Assembly: GCF_900411375.1 (NCBI RefSeq) | Contig: NZ_LS422984.1 | Coordinates: 427,632-491,631 of the forward strand | DNA length: 64,000 nt | From: Lentilactobacillus raoultii | Lineage (GTDB): Bacteria > Bacillota > Bacilli > Lactobacillales > Lactobacillaceae | Reading direction: 5' to 3' | Shown here: piece after piece, positions 51,019-60,406 of the stretch | Layout of the letters: each line of letters begins with the position of its first letter | Numbering within the stretch: position 1 is the first letter of the stretch | Translations under genes and position numbers: made by a program | The notes under the pieces: generated by a model | Seen by the model: only the letters and a program-made list of their open reading frames with translations | The model's database searches: none | Told to the model about the DNA's origin: nothing

Positions 51019-52104
51019 CTATTCCTCATAAGTTTCCAACCGGGAGTTGAATTTAGCTTCAGTTTCATTGTAGCGCATGACGTGCATGTCGTTGGGGCCA
51101 AATGTCAATCCGATCACTGCGTTGTCTTTGGTAGCGTTGGTTGAATGGATTAGCCATTCATTATCTTGGTTATCGTAAGCTAGGATTTCGTAATAGTCGC
51201 CACGGAAAAGTTGAGTACTGACCTTTACTTGTAGTTTCCCCTTTTCTGGGGTGGTAATGACTAAGTCTTCAGGGCGAATCACAACCTCGACTGGTTCGTT
51301 GGGTCGCATCCCGGCATCGGCACATTCAAAGGTGTGGCCGAGAAACGACACTTCATAGTCCTGAATCATGTGACCTGGAATAATATTGCTTTCGCCAATG
51401 AAATCTGCCACAAAGTGATTGATTGGTTCATCATAAATATCAACCGGATCACCTTTTTGAAGAATTTGGCCCTTGTTCATAACAAAAATCTGATCACTCA
51501 TGGCCAAAGCCTCTTCCTGATCGTGGGTGACAAATAGAAAAGTGATGCCCAGGTTCTGCTGAAGACTGCGCAGCTCGTACTGCATGTCTTTTCTAAGCTT
51601 GGCATCCAGTGCGGAAAGCGGCTCGTCCAGTAAGAGAACCTTAGGCCGGTTAACAATCGCCCGGGCAATGGCAATTCGCTGCTTTTGGCCACCTGATAGT
51701 TCGGCGATTTCTCGGTTGGCGTATTGATCCAGCTGCACCAGCTTCAAAGCATCGTGGACCCGCTCTTCAATTTCGGCTTTTTTAACCTTATGCAGGACTA
51801 AGCCAAAGGCCACGTTATCGTGAACGTTCATATTTGGAAACAGGGCGTAGTCTTGAAAAACGGTGTTTAGTTGCCGTTTACTGGCGGGAATATCATTAAT
51901 TTTTTGACCGTCGAACAGGACTTGGCCCGAGGTCGCATCGGTGAAGCCGGCGATCGTTTGTAGAATAGTGGTTTTACCACAACCGGAGGGGCCGAGAAGG
52001 GTGTAAAATTCCCCCTGGTTTAATTTGAAATTAATATCGTTTAAAGCGGTAAAGTCACCGTACTTTTTGTAAATGTGTTGCAGTTCAATAATGGTTTTGC
52101 TCAA
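51019..52104 (-). CDS. potA: Spermidine/putrescine ABC transporter ATP-binding protein PotA
   Basis: 361 aa. Walker [10 protein letters not shown] (about 38-46), Q-loop, signature LSGGQKQR (about 135-142), Walker [13 protein letters not shown] (about 155-166), and H-loop THDQEEA (about 192-198). The C-terminal TOBE-like domain (about 240-361) is present. First transport gene of the operon; the 123-aa gene upstream may share its transcript. Confidence 0.95.
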   Translation of the reverse strand: MSKTIIELQHIYKKYGDFTALNDINFKLNQGEFYTLLGPSGCGKTTILQTIAGFTDATSGQVLFDGQKINDIPASKRQLNTVFQDYALFPNMNVHDNVAFGLVLHKVKKAEIEERVHDALKLVQLDQYANREIAELSGGQKQRIAIARAIVNRPKVLLLDEPLSALDAKLRKDMQYELRSLQQNLGITFLFVTHDQEEALAMSDQIFVMNKGQILQKGDPVDIYDEPINHFVADFIGESNIIPGHMIQDYEVSFLGHTFECADAGMRPNEPVEVVIRPEDLVITTPEKGKLQVKVSTQLFRGDYYEILAYDNQDNEWLIHSTNATKDNAVIGLTFGPNDMHVMRYNETEAKFNSRLETYEE

Positions 52105-52155
52105 TTCCCCAATCCTCCTCGTATTGATAATGGGTGTGTTTTAATTAAATGTCGA

Positions 52156-52527
52156 TTAGTGGCGGGATGCTCGGTGGCCACCGTTGCCTTTGATTTTATG
52201 CACGTGGCGTTTAAAGGTCGGCTTGGCCTGCTCATTCACATATTTGAAATGACTCATTTCACCGTTAAAGGGCTTGCCACTAAGTCGAATCTGCAGCCAA
52301 CGAGTCATGACATTAATCATTGAGTTTAGATTTTCAAGCCTGGCTGGAATACCTTCCTGTTTGGCTGCCTGCATGATATCGGTTTTTAGCCGATTTACCA
52401 GATTTTGATGATAGTCGACTAATTCCTGAGTCAGCGGGGCGTCTTTGTACTTATTAAACAGCATTTCGATTTGACGCATGGCGTCCTTTGAGTTTTGAGG
52501 GGTATAATATCTTTCAGAATTCGACAT
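52156..52527 (-). CDS. Hypothetical protein, 123 aa, upstream of potA
   Basis: Function not recognised. Helical, soluble, with many Q/N and a basic histidine-rich end (KRHVHKIKGNGGHRASRH). It lies 51 nt upstream of potA on the same strand without a terminator between, and so is probably the first gene of the pot transcript. AAGGAAG precedes the ATG. A role in polyamine uptake is only suggested by position. Confidence 0.55.
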   Translation of the reverse strand: MSNSERYYTPQNSKDAMRQIEMLFNKYKDAPLTQELVDYHQNLVNRLKTDIMQAAKQEGIPARLENLNSMINVMTRWLQIRLSGKPFNGEMSHFKYVNEQAKPTFKRHVHKIKGNGGHRASRH

Positions 52528-52597
52528 CTGCTCACTTCCTTCGATTGTTCGGTTAGGTTACAATAGTATAGATTATCATTTTGGAGGCAAAAATTCT

Positions 52598-53572
52598 ATG
52601 AAAACAATTTTAGCAATTCACACCGGCGGCACCATCTCAATGTCGCAAAACGAAAAGGGCGAAGTGGTGCCCAATGATGAAAATCCCATCGCCGAAGAAC
52701 AGGTGATTTTAAAGGGCCAAATCAACCTGATTACCGATGAATTATTTAATCTGCCATCGCCCCACGTAACGCCAGCTATCATGTTAAAGATTAAGCAACG
52801 GATTATGCAGGCCATTGATGACGGTGTTGACGGGGTTGTGATTACACACGGCACCGATACCCTTGAGGAGACCGCTTATTTTTTGGATTTAACGTTGCCC
52901 AATACCATTCCGGTCGTCGTCACGGGAGCAATGCGCTCCTCAAATGAAATTGGGTCGGACGGCTTGTATAATTTTCGAAACGCGATTTTAGTGGCGGCTA
53001 CCGATGAGTCCTACGGTAAGGGGGCACTGGTCGTGATGAACGATGAAATACATACGGCCCGGTTTGTGACCAAAACCCACACGACCAACGTGGCAACTTT
53101 TCGAACGCCGACCTTTGGACCCATTGGAATTGTCACCCAGAATAAGGCAAAGTATTTCCAAGAATTGATTCAAACCGAAGTCTCCGATATTGATCATGTG
53201 GTGAACGGCGTTTATTTGATTAAAGCCTATGCCGGGATGAACGGGGATCTATTTGAAGCCATTGATCAGCCAAGCACCCGTGGCTTAGTCATTGAAGGCC
53301 TGGGTGCCGGTAATTTACCGCCCCAAACACTGCCCGCAATCCAACATCTTTTAGATCGGCACATCCCAATTGTCTTGGTTTCCCGATGCTATAACGGGGT
53401 TGCTCAAGATATTTATGATTATGAGGGCGGTGGCATTCAGTTGAAGCGAATGGGCTTGATTCTATGCCAGGGGCTCAATGGCCAAAAAGCCAGAATTAAA
53501 TTGCTGGTCGGATTAAGTGCCGGTAAATCCGGAAATGATCTGCGGGATTTTGTCAGTAATGCGATATCGTAG
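52598..53572 (+). CDS. ansA: L-asparaginase
   Basis: Hydrolyses asparagine to aspartate and ammonia. 324 aa. First catalytic threonine in AIHTGGTISMS (about 5-15), second triad in VVITHGTDTLEETAYFLDL (about 80-98), and the lysine/arginine region in VVTGAMRSSNEIGSDG (about 105-120). No signal peptide, so the cytoplasmic type I class is likely. GGAGG precedes the ATG. Divergent from the pot operon. Confidence 0.94.
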   Translation: MKTILAIHTGGTISMSQNEKGEVVPNDENPIAEEQVILKGQINLITDELFNLPSPHVTPAIMLKIKQRIMQAIDDGVDGVVITHGTDTLEETAYFLDLTLPNTIPVVVTGAMRSSNEIGSDGLYNFRNAILVAATDESYGKGALVVMNDEIHTARFVTKTHTTNVATFRTPTFGPIGIVTQNKAKYFQELIQTEVSDIDHVVNGVYLIKAYAGMNGDLFEAIDQPSTRGLVIEGLGAGNLPPQTLPAIQHLLDRHIPIVLVSRCYNGVAQDIYDYEGGGIQLKRMGLILCQGLNGQKARIKLLVGLSAGKSGNDLRDFVSNAIS

Positions 53573-53642
53573 ATTGCTGAGATTTAAATGCTTATAATAA
53601 TGGTAACGAATAATTCTACAAATGTGAAAGAAGGTGGCTCTT

Positions 53643-54806
53643 TTGAAAACCATTTATGAACAACTGCGCTCAGCCCAAATTGACGAACAGTTAATTAATG
53701 CCTTCCAGAAGGATAGTGAAATTGTCTATACCGGCATCATTCAATACCTGAGTGCAACGGACTTTGTCATGCTGACGTATAACGACTACGGCATTCAAGA
53801 TGGTGAAGTCTATTTGAAAATCAGTTCGGTGAAGTCCATTGAAACCGACAGTTATGATTTAGCCAGCATGAAGGAGCGAATTTCATTTGATGAAATGAAT
53901 GATCTCTCCAGTAATCCGTCATTTGATATGCCGATTAAAATGAGTGACGATTTATTTGACCGGGTGATCAAAACGCTACACGAACAGCAACGGGTATCCC
54001 TGATGATGACGGTTGAAAATGGTCACTTGAAGTACAGTGAGGGTTTAATCACCGCTATCGGCACCGATCACTTGACGTTTTTAAACCTGAATAAATTTGA
54101 TTTTTCCAAGCGCCACCAGTTTGACTTGGCCTTTGATGAGATTCGGGGCATCGAGTTTGGCGGCACTGAACTTCAGTTAGTTCAAGAAACGTTGACGATG
54201 ATTAAACCGGAAAATCACTTAACCGATATTAGTGTGACTGATCCAAAGGCATTTAGAACCACCATTGCCAAGCGCCGGGCTGATCAAAAAGCCATCATCA
54301 TTGATACAAATGATAGTCGAAAATACTTTTACGTCGGCCGGGTGATCGCTGAAAATGATCGGGAAATGGTCATGCTGGTAGTGGATATGAATGGTCGTTT
54401 TGGCGGGTACGTTTGGATTCGTTACGATGATATTCGAAAAATTTTGCTCGATAGTGATTACCTGAGATTAATTCATCAATTTGTTAAGCTCAATCAGGAC
54501 GCCGGTCACTTTGCATTGCCGGTGTTAAATGCCGATCGAGCCTTTGATGATGCTGACAATCTGTTGGTTCACATTCTTTCTCAATCAATTCGATTTCACA
54601 AAATTATTCGCTTCGAATTAGCTGACAAGGAAAATTTTGCAGCCTTACCAACTAACCTTGATTCGAACAATGGTCTTTTAACAGTGGAATTGCTGGACGT
54701 GGACGAACAAACTGAGTCACCTGTTAAGCAGCTTGGTATCGAAGAAATTCGAGAAATGGCATTTGACTACTTTAAAGCATTTTTGTTGGAAAATCAGATT
54801 GACTGA
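53643..54806 (+). CDS. Hypothetical protein, 387 aa, first gene of a three-gene unit
   Basis: Function not recognised. Start TTG at 53643 with AAGGTGG upstream; the GTG at 53634 overlaps that site. The protein is soluble and acidic and shows three weakly similar beta-strand modules: VYTGIIQYLSATDFVMLTYNDYG, HLKYSEGLITAIGTDHLTFLNLNKFD and KYFYVGRVIAENDREMVMLVVDMNG, each like an Sm/SH3-type strand pair. This repeat suggests tandem small-barrel domains; binding partners unknown. Confidence 0.6.
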   Translation: MKTIYEQLRSAQIDEQLINAFQKDSEIVYTGIIQYLSATDFVMLTYNDYGIQDGEVYLKISSVKSIETDSYDLASMKERISFDEMNDLSSNPSFDMPIKMSDDLFDRVIKTLHEQQRVSLMMTVENGHLKYSEGLITAIGTDHLTFLNLNKFDFSKRHQFDLAFDEIRGIEFGGTELQLVQETLTMIKPENHLTDISVTDPKAFRTTIAKRRADQKAIIIDTNDSRKYFYVGRVIAENDREMVMLVVDMNGRFGGYVWIRYDDIRKILLDSDYLRLIHQFVKLNQDAGHFALPVLNADRAFDDADNLLVHILSQSIRFHKIIRFELADKENFAALPTNLDSNNGLLTVELLDVDEQTESPVKQLGIEEIREMAFDYFKAFLLENQID

Positions 54807-54821
54807 GGGGGGCAGACACTG

Positions 54822-55184
54822 ATGGCACAAAAACGGCATTTTAAATTACCAAAATGGCTTCGTGACACGATTGAGGCTGTGGTAATGATTGCTGTTTTGA
54901 TGGCAATTTATAATTTCTTTGGCCCGATGGTTTTTCCAAAGGGGACTTACTTCCCATGGTGGACGTATCCGTATTCGGTATTAGCGGCGTTACTGGTCGT
55001 GGGCGCTTGGAATTTGGCTGCCCGGAAGTTTCGAATGATTAGTCAACAGCTAAAGGCGGATGAAGCAGCCGAACAGCAACGAAAACGGCAGGCTGACTTG
55101 AGGCAGGCTAAGTCCGTTCAGAGTCAGCAGGAAGCAGTTAAACGACGCCAGCGAAACCAGAGTAAGCAGCAATCGAGGCCATAA
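54822..55184 (+). CDS. Two-TM membrane protein with basic Q-rich tail, 120 aa
   Basis: Function not recognised. Basic start (AQKRHFKLPKWLRD), two membrane helices (about 15-35 and 47-66) and a cytoplasmic coiled, charged tail rich in Q, K and R (about 75-120). Second gene of the unit, 15 nt after the first, GGGGGG site. The tail could bind nucleic acid or a partner. Confidence 0.6.
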   Translation: MAQKRHFKLPKWLRDTIEAVVMIAVLMAIYNFFGPMVFPKGTYFPWWTYPYSVLAALLVVGAWNLAARKFRMISQQLKADEAAEQQRKRQADLRQAKSVQSQQEAVKRRQRNQSKQQSRP

Positions 55185-55185
55185 T

Positions 55186-55434
55186 ATGATGAAGCAAAGA
55201 TTGGCGTTTTGCCCGTATTGTGGGACTAAGTTGACCGGCCAACCAGTAACGTGCCCGCATTGCCATCGTCAGTTGCCGACAGCTGATATCAAGTCAGATA
55301 AAGGATTATCATTGAATCGGTTGTTTGACAATCCTTATCGGACGGGGATGAAGCGGTACGAGTCAAGTTCGGCAGCGACTAAAAAGTGCCATGGACATTT
55401 TTGGCAGAAATGGTGGCATAAAAAATCATTTTAG
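55186..55434 (+). CDS. Zinc-ribbon small protein, 82 aa
   Basis: Two CxxC motifs, CPYCGTKLTGQPVTCPHCHR (about 9-28), form a zinc ribbon. The rest is basic and low in structure, ending GHFWQKWWHKKSF. It starts 1 nt after the previous stop, so the three genes form one operon. Zinc binding is clear from the motifs; DNA, RNA or protein target unknown. Confidence 0.65.
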   Translation: MMKQRLAFCPYCGTKLTGQPVTCPHCHRQLPTADIKSDKGLSLNRLFDNPYRTGMKRYESSSAATKKCHGHFWQKWWHKKSF

Positions 55435-55454
55435 CAGACATCTTTGAAACTGAC

Positions 55455-55532
55455 TCACCAGCTGATAGATTAAAGAAACCAATCACAACGATTTGAAGTT
55501 ATTTGGTTTCTTTTGTTCCATCTAGCTGGTGA
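55455..55532 (+). terminator. Nested hairpin terminator
   Basis: Outer arms TCACCAGCT and AGCTGGTGA enclose AAAGAAACCA and TGGTTTCTTTT, with T runs. It ends the three-gene unit. Confidence 0.75.
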
Positions 55533-55597
55533 TTTGCCTTATAATAATCTATGGCATGGACTAATCAAGCTAATGTTTATTAGGAGGTAATCGTTTT

Positions 55598-56464
55598 ATG
55601 AAATATGCTGTTACAGGATCAACCGGCCACTTTGGCAAGTATGCCATCGCCGATTTAAAAAAGCAGATTCAACCCGGGGATTCAATTGTGGCCCTGGCTC
55701 GAAACGTTGAAAAAGCCAAGTCGTTATACCCTGAAGGCGTTGAGGTGCGGCCGGGAACCTACGAGGACCCGGATCAGTTGACCGATTCGTTGAAAGGCAT
55801 TGATCGGTTGCTATTTATTTCGTCACTGCCCGGAGCGGTTATGCCGCGGATCGACCAGCACAATAACGTTGTTCAGGCCGCTAAAGCAGCTGGCGTCAGC
55901 TTTATTGCCTACACTAGTTTTCCAAAAGCGGACACGACTGAAGCACCGCTGGCAGCCGATCATAAAGCAACTGAAGACTTAATTAAGAAGTCGGGTATTG
56001 CCCATGCTTTCTTACGCAATAATTGGTATTTGGAAGATGAAATGAACTTTTTCGAAGAAGCCAGCAATGGCGAACCGTTTGTTTACTCGGCTGGTGATGG
56101 TCAGGTTGGCTGGGCACCTGAAGCCTTATATGCGCAGGCAGCCGTGACAGTTTTGACATCCGAGAATCCCAAAGCCGTTTATGAATTTGCTGGACCAATG
56201 CATTCATATGATGATTTAGCCAAAGCACTTCAAAAGGTTACCGGCAAGCAGTTTGAAGTTGCCAGTGTTTCTGATGACGAGTTTATGGCTAACCTGAGGA
56301 AATACGTGCCGGATCAGGCAGACGCGGCGATGACGATGATCCAAAAGATGATTCGTCACCACGACTTGGAAGAAGACACCACGGATTTGGCGGACGTCCT
56401 TCAAAAGCCGATTCCATCCTTGGAAGAACAGGTTCAAGCAGTGTTTGAAACATCGAAAAAGTAA
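55598..56464 (+). CDS. NmrA-like NAD(P)-binding oxidoreductase (QorB-type)
   Basis: 288 aa atypical SDR. NAD(P) motif GSTGHFGKYA (about 7-16). DRLLFISSLPG in strand 4, AKAAGVSFIAYTSFPKAD (about 97-114) and AFLRNNWYLEDEM with the NmrA family's NxWYxEN-like stretch. Members reduce quinones or sense redox. AGGAGG precedes the ATG. Single gene with terminator at 56489-56528. Confidence 0.83.
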   Translation: MKYAVTGSTGHFGKYAIADLKKQIQPGDSIVALARNVEKAKSLYPEGVEVRPGTYEDPDQLTDSLKGIDRLLFISSLPGAVMPRIDQHNNVVQAAKAAGVSFIAYTSFPKADTTEAPLAADHKATEDLIKKSGIAHAFLRNNWYLEDEMNFFEEASNGEPFVYSAGDGQVGWAPEALYAQAAVTVLTSENPKAVYEFAGPMHSYDDLAKALQKVTGKQFEVASVSDDEFMANLRKYVPDQADAAMTMIQKMIRHHDLEEDTTDLADVLQKPIPSLEEQVQAVFETSKK

Positions 56465-56488
56465 TGATTGAAATTAAATTTTAGAGAT

Positions 56489-56528
56489 AAAAAGAAGGCC
56501 TTGACATTGCTGCCGGGTCTTCTTTTTT
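56489..56528 (+). terminator. Terminator after the NmrA-like gene
   Basis: AAAAGAAGGCC pairs imperfectly with GGGTCTTCTTTTTT. Confidence 0.65.
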
Positions 56529-56572
56529 GTGTACCTGTTTAATTTTTGGTCATAAATAATTGCGTTGCATGC

Positions 56573-56755
56573 TTATCGCACAAAGTCTTCAATGAGTTTC
56601 TTTTCTTCAGGAGTCGGTTCGGATTCCATCGATTTGATATCGTGGAGGCGTTCTACAGTAATCCGCAAATTAAAGGCTAACTGGGTGTCTGGCATGTCGT
56701 TCTTTTTTTGATAATTAATAATTTCTTCAGCTAAGGTACTAAATTGTTCTGCCAT
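56573..56755 (-). CDS. Small helix-turn-helix-like protein, 60 aa
   Basis: From ATG at 56755 (GGAGGAATT upstream; longer starts lack a site). The order of helices DTQLAFNLRITVERLHDIKSMESEPTPEEKKLIEDF resembles a shortened Cro/CI-type HTH. Similar 60-70-aa proteins are widespread in lactobacilli and carry the provisional family name LBP_cg2779, to my recollection. DNA binding is plausible but unproven. A full hairpin repeat lies 60 nt upstream. Confidence 0.6.
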   Translation of the reverse strand: MAEQFSTLAEEIINYQKKNDMPDTQLAFNLRITVERLHDIKSMESEPTPEEKKLIEDFVR

Positions 56756-56817
56756 TCTAAATTCCTCCATTGCAAGACTCAAAGTTACTTGTAATTCTAT
56801 TATAGCAATAAAAGGAA

Positions 56818-56937
56818 AGTGTGCGTAGTCAAACGGTTAACATCTGGAATATAAGACGTCGATTGGGGAAATCCTGTTCTTGGATTTTTCCAATCGATCT
56901 CTTATATGGAATGATGTTGTTTGGCGTAGCAGTCCTA
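56818..56937 (+). repeat. Hairpin repeat, full unit I1 (GTGTGCG subtype)
   Basis: 120 bp, AGTGTGCG to GCAGTCCTA. Arms CAAAC/GTTTG, AACATC/GATGTT, ATATAAGA/TCTTATAT and TCGATTGG/CCAATCGA. Confidence 0.9.
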
Positions 56938-56941
56938 GAAA

Positions 56942-56985
56942 AGTGTGCGTATTCAAGCGGTTAGATTTCGGATGATAAGACGTCA
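56942..56985 (+). repeat. Hairpin repeat, 5' half-unit I2
   Basis: AGTGTGCG...GATAAGACGTCA, ending flush with the stop codon of the convergent gene at 56986. Confidence 0.75.
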
Positions 56986-57300
56986 TTAACGATGCTTTAA
57001 CCCGAATTCCAGTAAAGCAACCAAAATGACTGCGATAATTATGGCAATCCACAAGTTGTTATTTTGGATGTAAAAATAGTAAAAAACACCAATCCCGATG
57101 ATTCCTTGGATGATGTAGCGTTCAAGTCGGTTCGGAATCGATAGGAAAGCCAACCCAATGCCTAAAATAAAGCTACCGATCAACACTTCTTGAGCACTGT
57201 CGATTGTCCCAAATTGATTAAATACCCCATAAAGATCGACGATTGCCCCAACAATTAATGCAAAAATTCCAAACGCAAGTGCAAATTGATTTGCCCGCAT
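56986..57300 (-). CDS. Four-TM membrane protein, 104 aa
   Basis: Function not recognised. Four hydrophobic helices with short loops, only a few charged residues, basic C-terminus (GLKHR). GAAAGAGGGCG precedes the ATG. The stop codon touches half-unit I2. Could be a small stress-response or permease accessory protein; no motif decides. Confidence 0.6.
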   Translation of the reverse strand: MRANQFALAFGIFALIVGAIVDLYGVFNQFGTIDSAQEVLIGSFILGIGLAFLSIPNRLERYIIQGIIGIGVFYYFYIQNNNLWIAIIIAVILVALLEFGLKHR

Positions 57301-57413
57301 AAAAAACGCCCTCTTTCAACTTCTCTCGATTACATTAATTATAATGCAAGCAATCAAAATAACGAAGTTTGAGGACGTTGGAAAATAAAGTTGTTAGGTT
57401 TCTGTTGATGAAA

Positions 57414-58067
57414 TTAGTAGTGAATTGAGAAGACCAGGGCCTGAACAATCACGAGTAGCCCAATGAACAATCCCCAGTCAAGCGTGGTAATTCGAATCAC
57501 TTTGTAGTGAGTCCGCGGTTCATCCTCGACAAAGCCATGTGACGTCATTGCTTCAGCGAGATTTTGTGACCACTGAATTGAGGATAAGATCGCTTTAAAA
57601 TAAAGCTTGGGTGACCAGACGTGAAAGACTTCGCCTCGCATCAGGGCGGCTGTTTTGATAATCTGGACCTCTTCTCTGATTTTGGGCATTAGGTTAAAGG
57701 CCGCCAAAACGCCATAGGCAAATTTTGATGGCAGCCGGAAGTCTTGTTCCAAGGTCAACGATAAATCGGTGATACTGCTTGTCAGGGTGAACGTTGCCCC
57801 TAAAAAGACATAGGCGTAAATCCGTGTAAACAGCACCCAGGCAAAGTGAATGCCGGCTGAACCGTAAAGCCACTGGGAAACAAAGAGGCCTAAAGCTGGA
57901 AAGAGCGGCCAGAAGATTAAGAGAAATAATGTTTTAAAGTTCATTCGCTTGATCATGACGTACCCAAAACTAACCGCAATCAGGATCACGTTGACAATTA
58001 AGCTTTGCGTAAACGAAATCTCAAGCGCGATGAGGACGACTAATAATAATTTCATTCCCGGATTCAT
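57414..58067 (-). CDS. ykoC: ECF transporter T component (YkoC-like)
   Basis: Transmembrane coupling subunit that joins the ATPases to the substrate-binding subunit. 217 aa, about five helices. The two coupling-helix motifs with Ala-Arg-Gly pattern are seen as LMRGEVF (about 132-138) and the helix around KFAYGVLAAFNLMPKIREEV. ATG directly follows the ecfA stop (TAAATG). Third gene of the TPP-riboswitch operon. Confidence 0.88.
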   Translation of the reverse strand: MNPGMKLLLVVLIALEISFTQSLIVNVILIAVSFGYVMIKRMNFKTLFLLIFWPLFPALGLFVSQWLYGSAGIHFAWVLFTRIYAYVFLGATFTLTSSITDLSLTLEQDFRLPSKFAYGVLAAFNLMPKIREEVQIIKTAALMRGEVFHVWSPKLYFKAILSSIQWSQNLAEAMTSHGFVEDEPRTHYKVIRITTLDWGLFIGLLVIVQALVFSIHY

Positions 58068-59498
58068 TTAGATCGCCCCCTGATACGTTAAATTCTGGTC
58101 TTGAAAATGGGCGTGGTAGTCAATCAAGTCTTCCAACCCTGATAATTGGTGGGAGATGATGATTTGGGTCTGGCCGGAATCGGTTTTGGCCTGCTTAAGA
58201 AAATCGGTCACGGTTTTTAACGACCGGTAATCCAGTCCTTTAAATGGTTCATCCAGCAGTAGGACGGGTGGGTTCATGATCAGCATTTCCACAATTTGGA
58301 GCTTCTTTTTTTGGCCTTCACTTAAAGAATAAACGACTTGGTCATCGCGACCTTGCATCCCAAGCCGTTCCAGCATTTGGTTAACTTGTTCGTGAGTATA
58401 AGCTTGATTTGTACGGTTGGCAAATGACAGATCGAGTTCCTCTTTGACCGTCACATTGAGAAATTGGTTTTCGGCATCCTGAAATAGCAACGTCACATTT
58501 TTAGCATACGTTAACGGCTTAATTTTTTGAATATTCTTGTCGTTATAGGTGATGGTGCCCTTGTAAGTCAATAGCTTGGTAAGCGCGTTAAATAGGGTGG
58601 ATTTGCCAATTCCGTTCGCCCCGGTAATTAAAGTGGTCCGTTGTCGATAAAAATTAAAGTGGGCCAACTTTAACAGTAAGGCGTTGTGAGGAGCTAATTG
58701 GAAGTCACGGAGCTTTAAAATCGCGCTTTTATCATCTACAGGTGGGACCGCCAGCTGCTTGTTAATAGTTTGGGTGGACTTAAATTGATCAAACAACCGT
58801 TGAGATTCCTGTTGATTTAACAGATTAATCCGGTGGGTTTGAGGATCCAAATAATAAAATTCATCAATTAGTCCCTGATAGTTGCCTAAATCGTGATCAG
58901 CCAGGATGATTGTTTTACCATGGCGTTCTTGAAGTTCTTTTAATTTGTGAATTAGAGCGGTTCTGGAAGCTGGATCAATACTGGCAAACGGTTCGTCTAA
59001 GACAATTACCGGAGGATCCATGGCCACAATGCAGGCGAGGGCCACCCGTTGCTTTTCACCGCCGGATAAGGTGTTGATGACCCGATCTCTTAACTTCTCA
59101 ATGCCGCAAAAGCTGAGTGCGTGATCAATGATAGCGTCCATTTTGGCCGGTTCGGTCTTGATGTTTTCCAAAACAAACGTCATTTCGTGAATCACAGTAT
59201 CCATGGCGAATTGCTGGTTGGGATTTTGAAACATCATGGCCACCTGTTGGCTGACCTGATTGCGGGGAACGTCCTTTATGTTGGTTGGCCCAAAGGAGAT
59301 TGTGCCGGTGGCATCGTTACCAATAAATCTTGGGTAAAGGCCCGCAATGAAGTATAGCAAGGTCGACTTACCACTTCCGGATGGACCTGAAAGCAGTGAA
59401 AAGTGATTGTGTTTAAAGGTTAAATTAAGATCATTTAAGACCTTGGTGTCACTATTTGGATACTGGTACGTGAAATTGGTGATCACTACGTCCGTCAT
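58068..59498 (-). CDS. ykoD: ECF transporter ATPase with two fused ABC domains (YkoD-like)
   Basis: 476 aa: two ABC modules in one chain. Module 1: GPSGSGKST (about 38-46), LSGGEKQR (about 143-150), VIVLDEPFASID. Module 2: GANGIGKST (about 294-302), LSEGQKKK (about 391-398), VLLLDEPFKGLD. The second signature LSEGQ varies from LSGGQ. It powers thiamine-precursor uptake with the neighbouring S and T subunits. Confidence 0.92.
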   Translation of the reverse strand: MTDVVITNFTYQYPNSDTKVLNDLNLTFKHNHFSLLSGPSGSGKSTLLYFIAGLYPRFIGNDATGTISFGPTNIKDVPRNQVSQQVAMMFQNPNQQFAMDTVIHEMTFVLENIKTEPAKMDAIIDHALSFCGIEKLRDRVINTLSGGEKQRVALACIVAMDPPVIVLDEPFASIDPASRTALIHKLKELQERHGKTIILADHDLGNYQGLIDEFYYLDPQTHRINLLNQQESQRLFDQFKSTQTINKQLAVPPVDDKSAILKLRDFQLAPHNALLLKLAHFNFYRQRTTLITGANGIGKSTLFNALTKLLTYKGTITYNDKNIQKIKPLTYAKNVTLLFQDAENQFLNVTVKEELDLSFANRTNQAYTHEQVNQMLERLGMQGRDDQVVYSLSEGQKKKLQIVEMLIMNPPVLLLDEPFKGLDYRSLKTVTDFLKQAKTDSGQTQIIISHQLSGLEDLIDYHAHFQDQNLTYQGAI

Positions 59499-59514
59499 GG
59501 CTAACCTCCACTAC

Positions 59515-60105
59515 TTATAAGTTAAATGCATTACTACGGTCCAATAGTTTAACGATCATTTTGGTGACCACACCGCCAAAGATGAAAGTGGAGATGTAGC
59601 GGGTAATGAATAGGCCGATTAGTAGTGGCAACGCAAATTTATCGTAACCATTTTTAATCATATCCCAAGCAAAAGTAACAATAACAGTCGTTAAGATCGA
59701 GGCATTAAGTGAAACCCAGTCGTAACGCTTGTAGCCCGTGAGTGTAAAGCCGAGTTCGGAACCGATTCCTTGAACCAGTCCGGAAATAAAGGCGCCGGCA
59801 CCCCATTGACCACCGAGAAAGACTTCGACTGAGGCACCCAGGAATTCTCCCAAAAAGGCGGAACCGGCTGTTCGAATAATGAATCCGGTCAGGGGTCCGG
59901 CCATGCACCAGAGTCCCATTAAAATATCGTTGGCAAACGGTGCTGCACCAATGGGAGTTAAAGCGACGGTTAAAGCAGTGTAAAGAAAGCCAATTCCCCA
60001 AAAGATAATCCCGCAAAAGATGGCAATTAGTGCGATTAAAATAATGTTTCGTAGTGTCCATTTACTTTGATGCGGCTGATTATCTGCATGACTATTGTTT
60101 TCCAT
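59515..60105 (-). CDS. ykoE: ECF transporter S component, YkoE-like thiamine or precursor binder
   Basis: 196 aa from ATG at 60105 (GGAGG site). Six hydrophobic segments. The stretch ALTPIGAAPFANDILMGLWCMAGPLTGFIIR (about 55-85) and FLGGQWGAGAFISGLVQGIGSELGF (about 103-127) match YkoE-type thiamine/hydroxymethylpyrimidine binders. The TPP riboswitch upstream and the ykoD/ykoC genes downstream support this. A hairpin repeat array lies between the riboswitch and this start. Thiamine against precursor cannot be told. Confidence 0.9.
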   Translation of the reverse strand: MENNSHADNQPHQSKWTLRNIILIALIAIFCGIIFWGIGFLYTALTVALTPIGAAPFANDILMGLWCMAGPLTGFIIRTAGSAFLGEFLGASVEVFLGGQWGAGAFISGLVQGIGSELGFTLTGYKRYDWVSLNASILTTVIVTFAWDMIKNGYDKFALPLLIGLFITRYISTFIFGGVVTKMIVKLLDRSNAFNL

Positions 60106-60126
60106 AAAAAGACCTCCAATTTGTAT

Positions 60127-60246
60127 AGTGTGCGGACAAAAGCGGTTAACACCCGGATGATAAGACGTCAATCTGGGAAAGCCTGGGTTTGGCTTTTTCA
60201 GATTGATCTCTTATCAGGAGTGGTGTTGCTTTTGGTAGCAGTCCTA
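60127..60246 (+). repeat. Hairpin repeat, full unit J1
   Basis: 120 bp; arms AAAAGC/GCTTTT, AACACC/GGTGTT, TGATAAGA/TCTTATCA and TCAATCTG/CAGATTGA with the apex AAAGCC/GGCTTT. Sits in the ykoE leader, in opposite orientation to the operon. Confidence 0.9.
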
Positions 60247-60250
60247 GATA

Positions 60251-60274
60251 AGTGTGCGGAGCCAAGCGGTTAGC
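60251..60274 (+). repeat. Hairpin repeat, end fragment J2
   Basis: AGTGTGCGGAGCCAAGCGGT, then unrelated sequence. Confidence 0.65.
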
Positions 60275-60406
60275 ACTCACTTCAGACCTCAAAAATCAGA
60301 TACACTTACAACTGGAGTGACAATAGGTTGAAAAATTAATTAACAATTAATAAGGGAAAATAGCAAAATAAAACTGAAAACCTTGCCCTAGTCAATTTTA
60401 GTCAGC

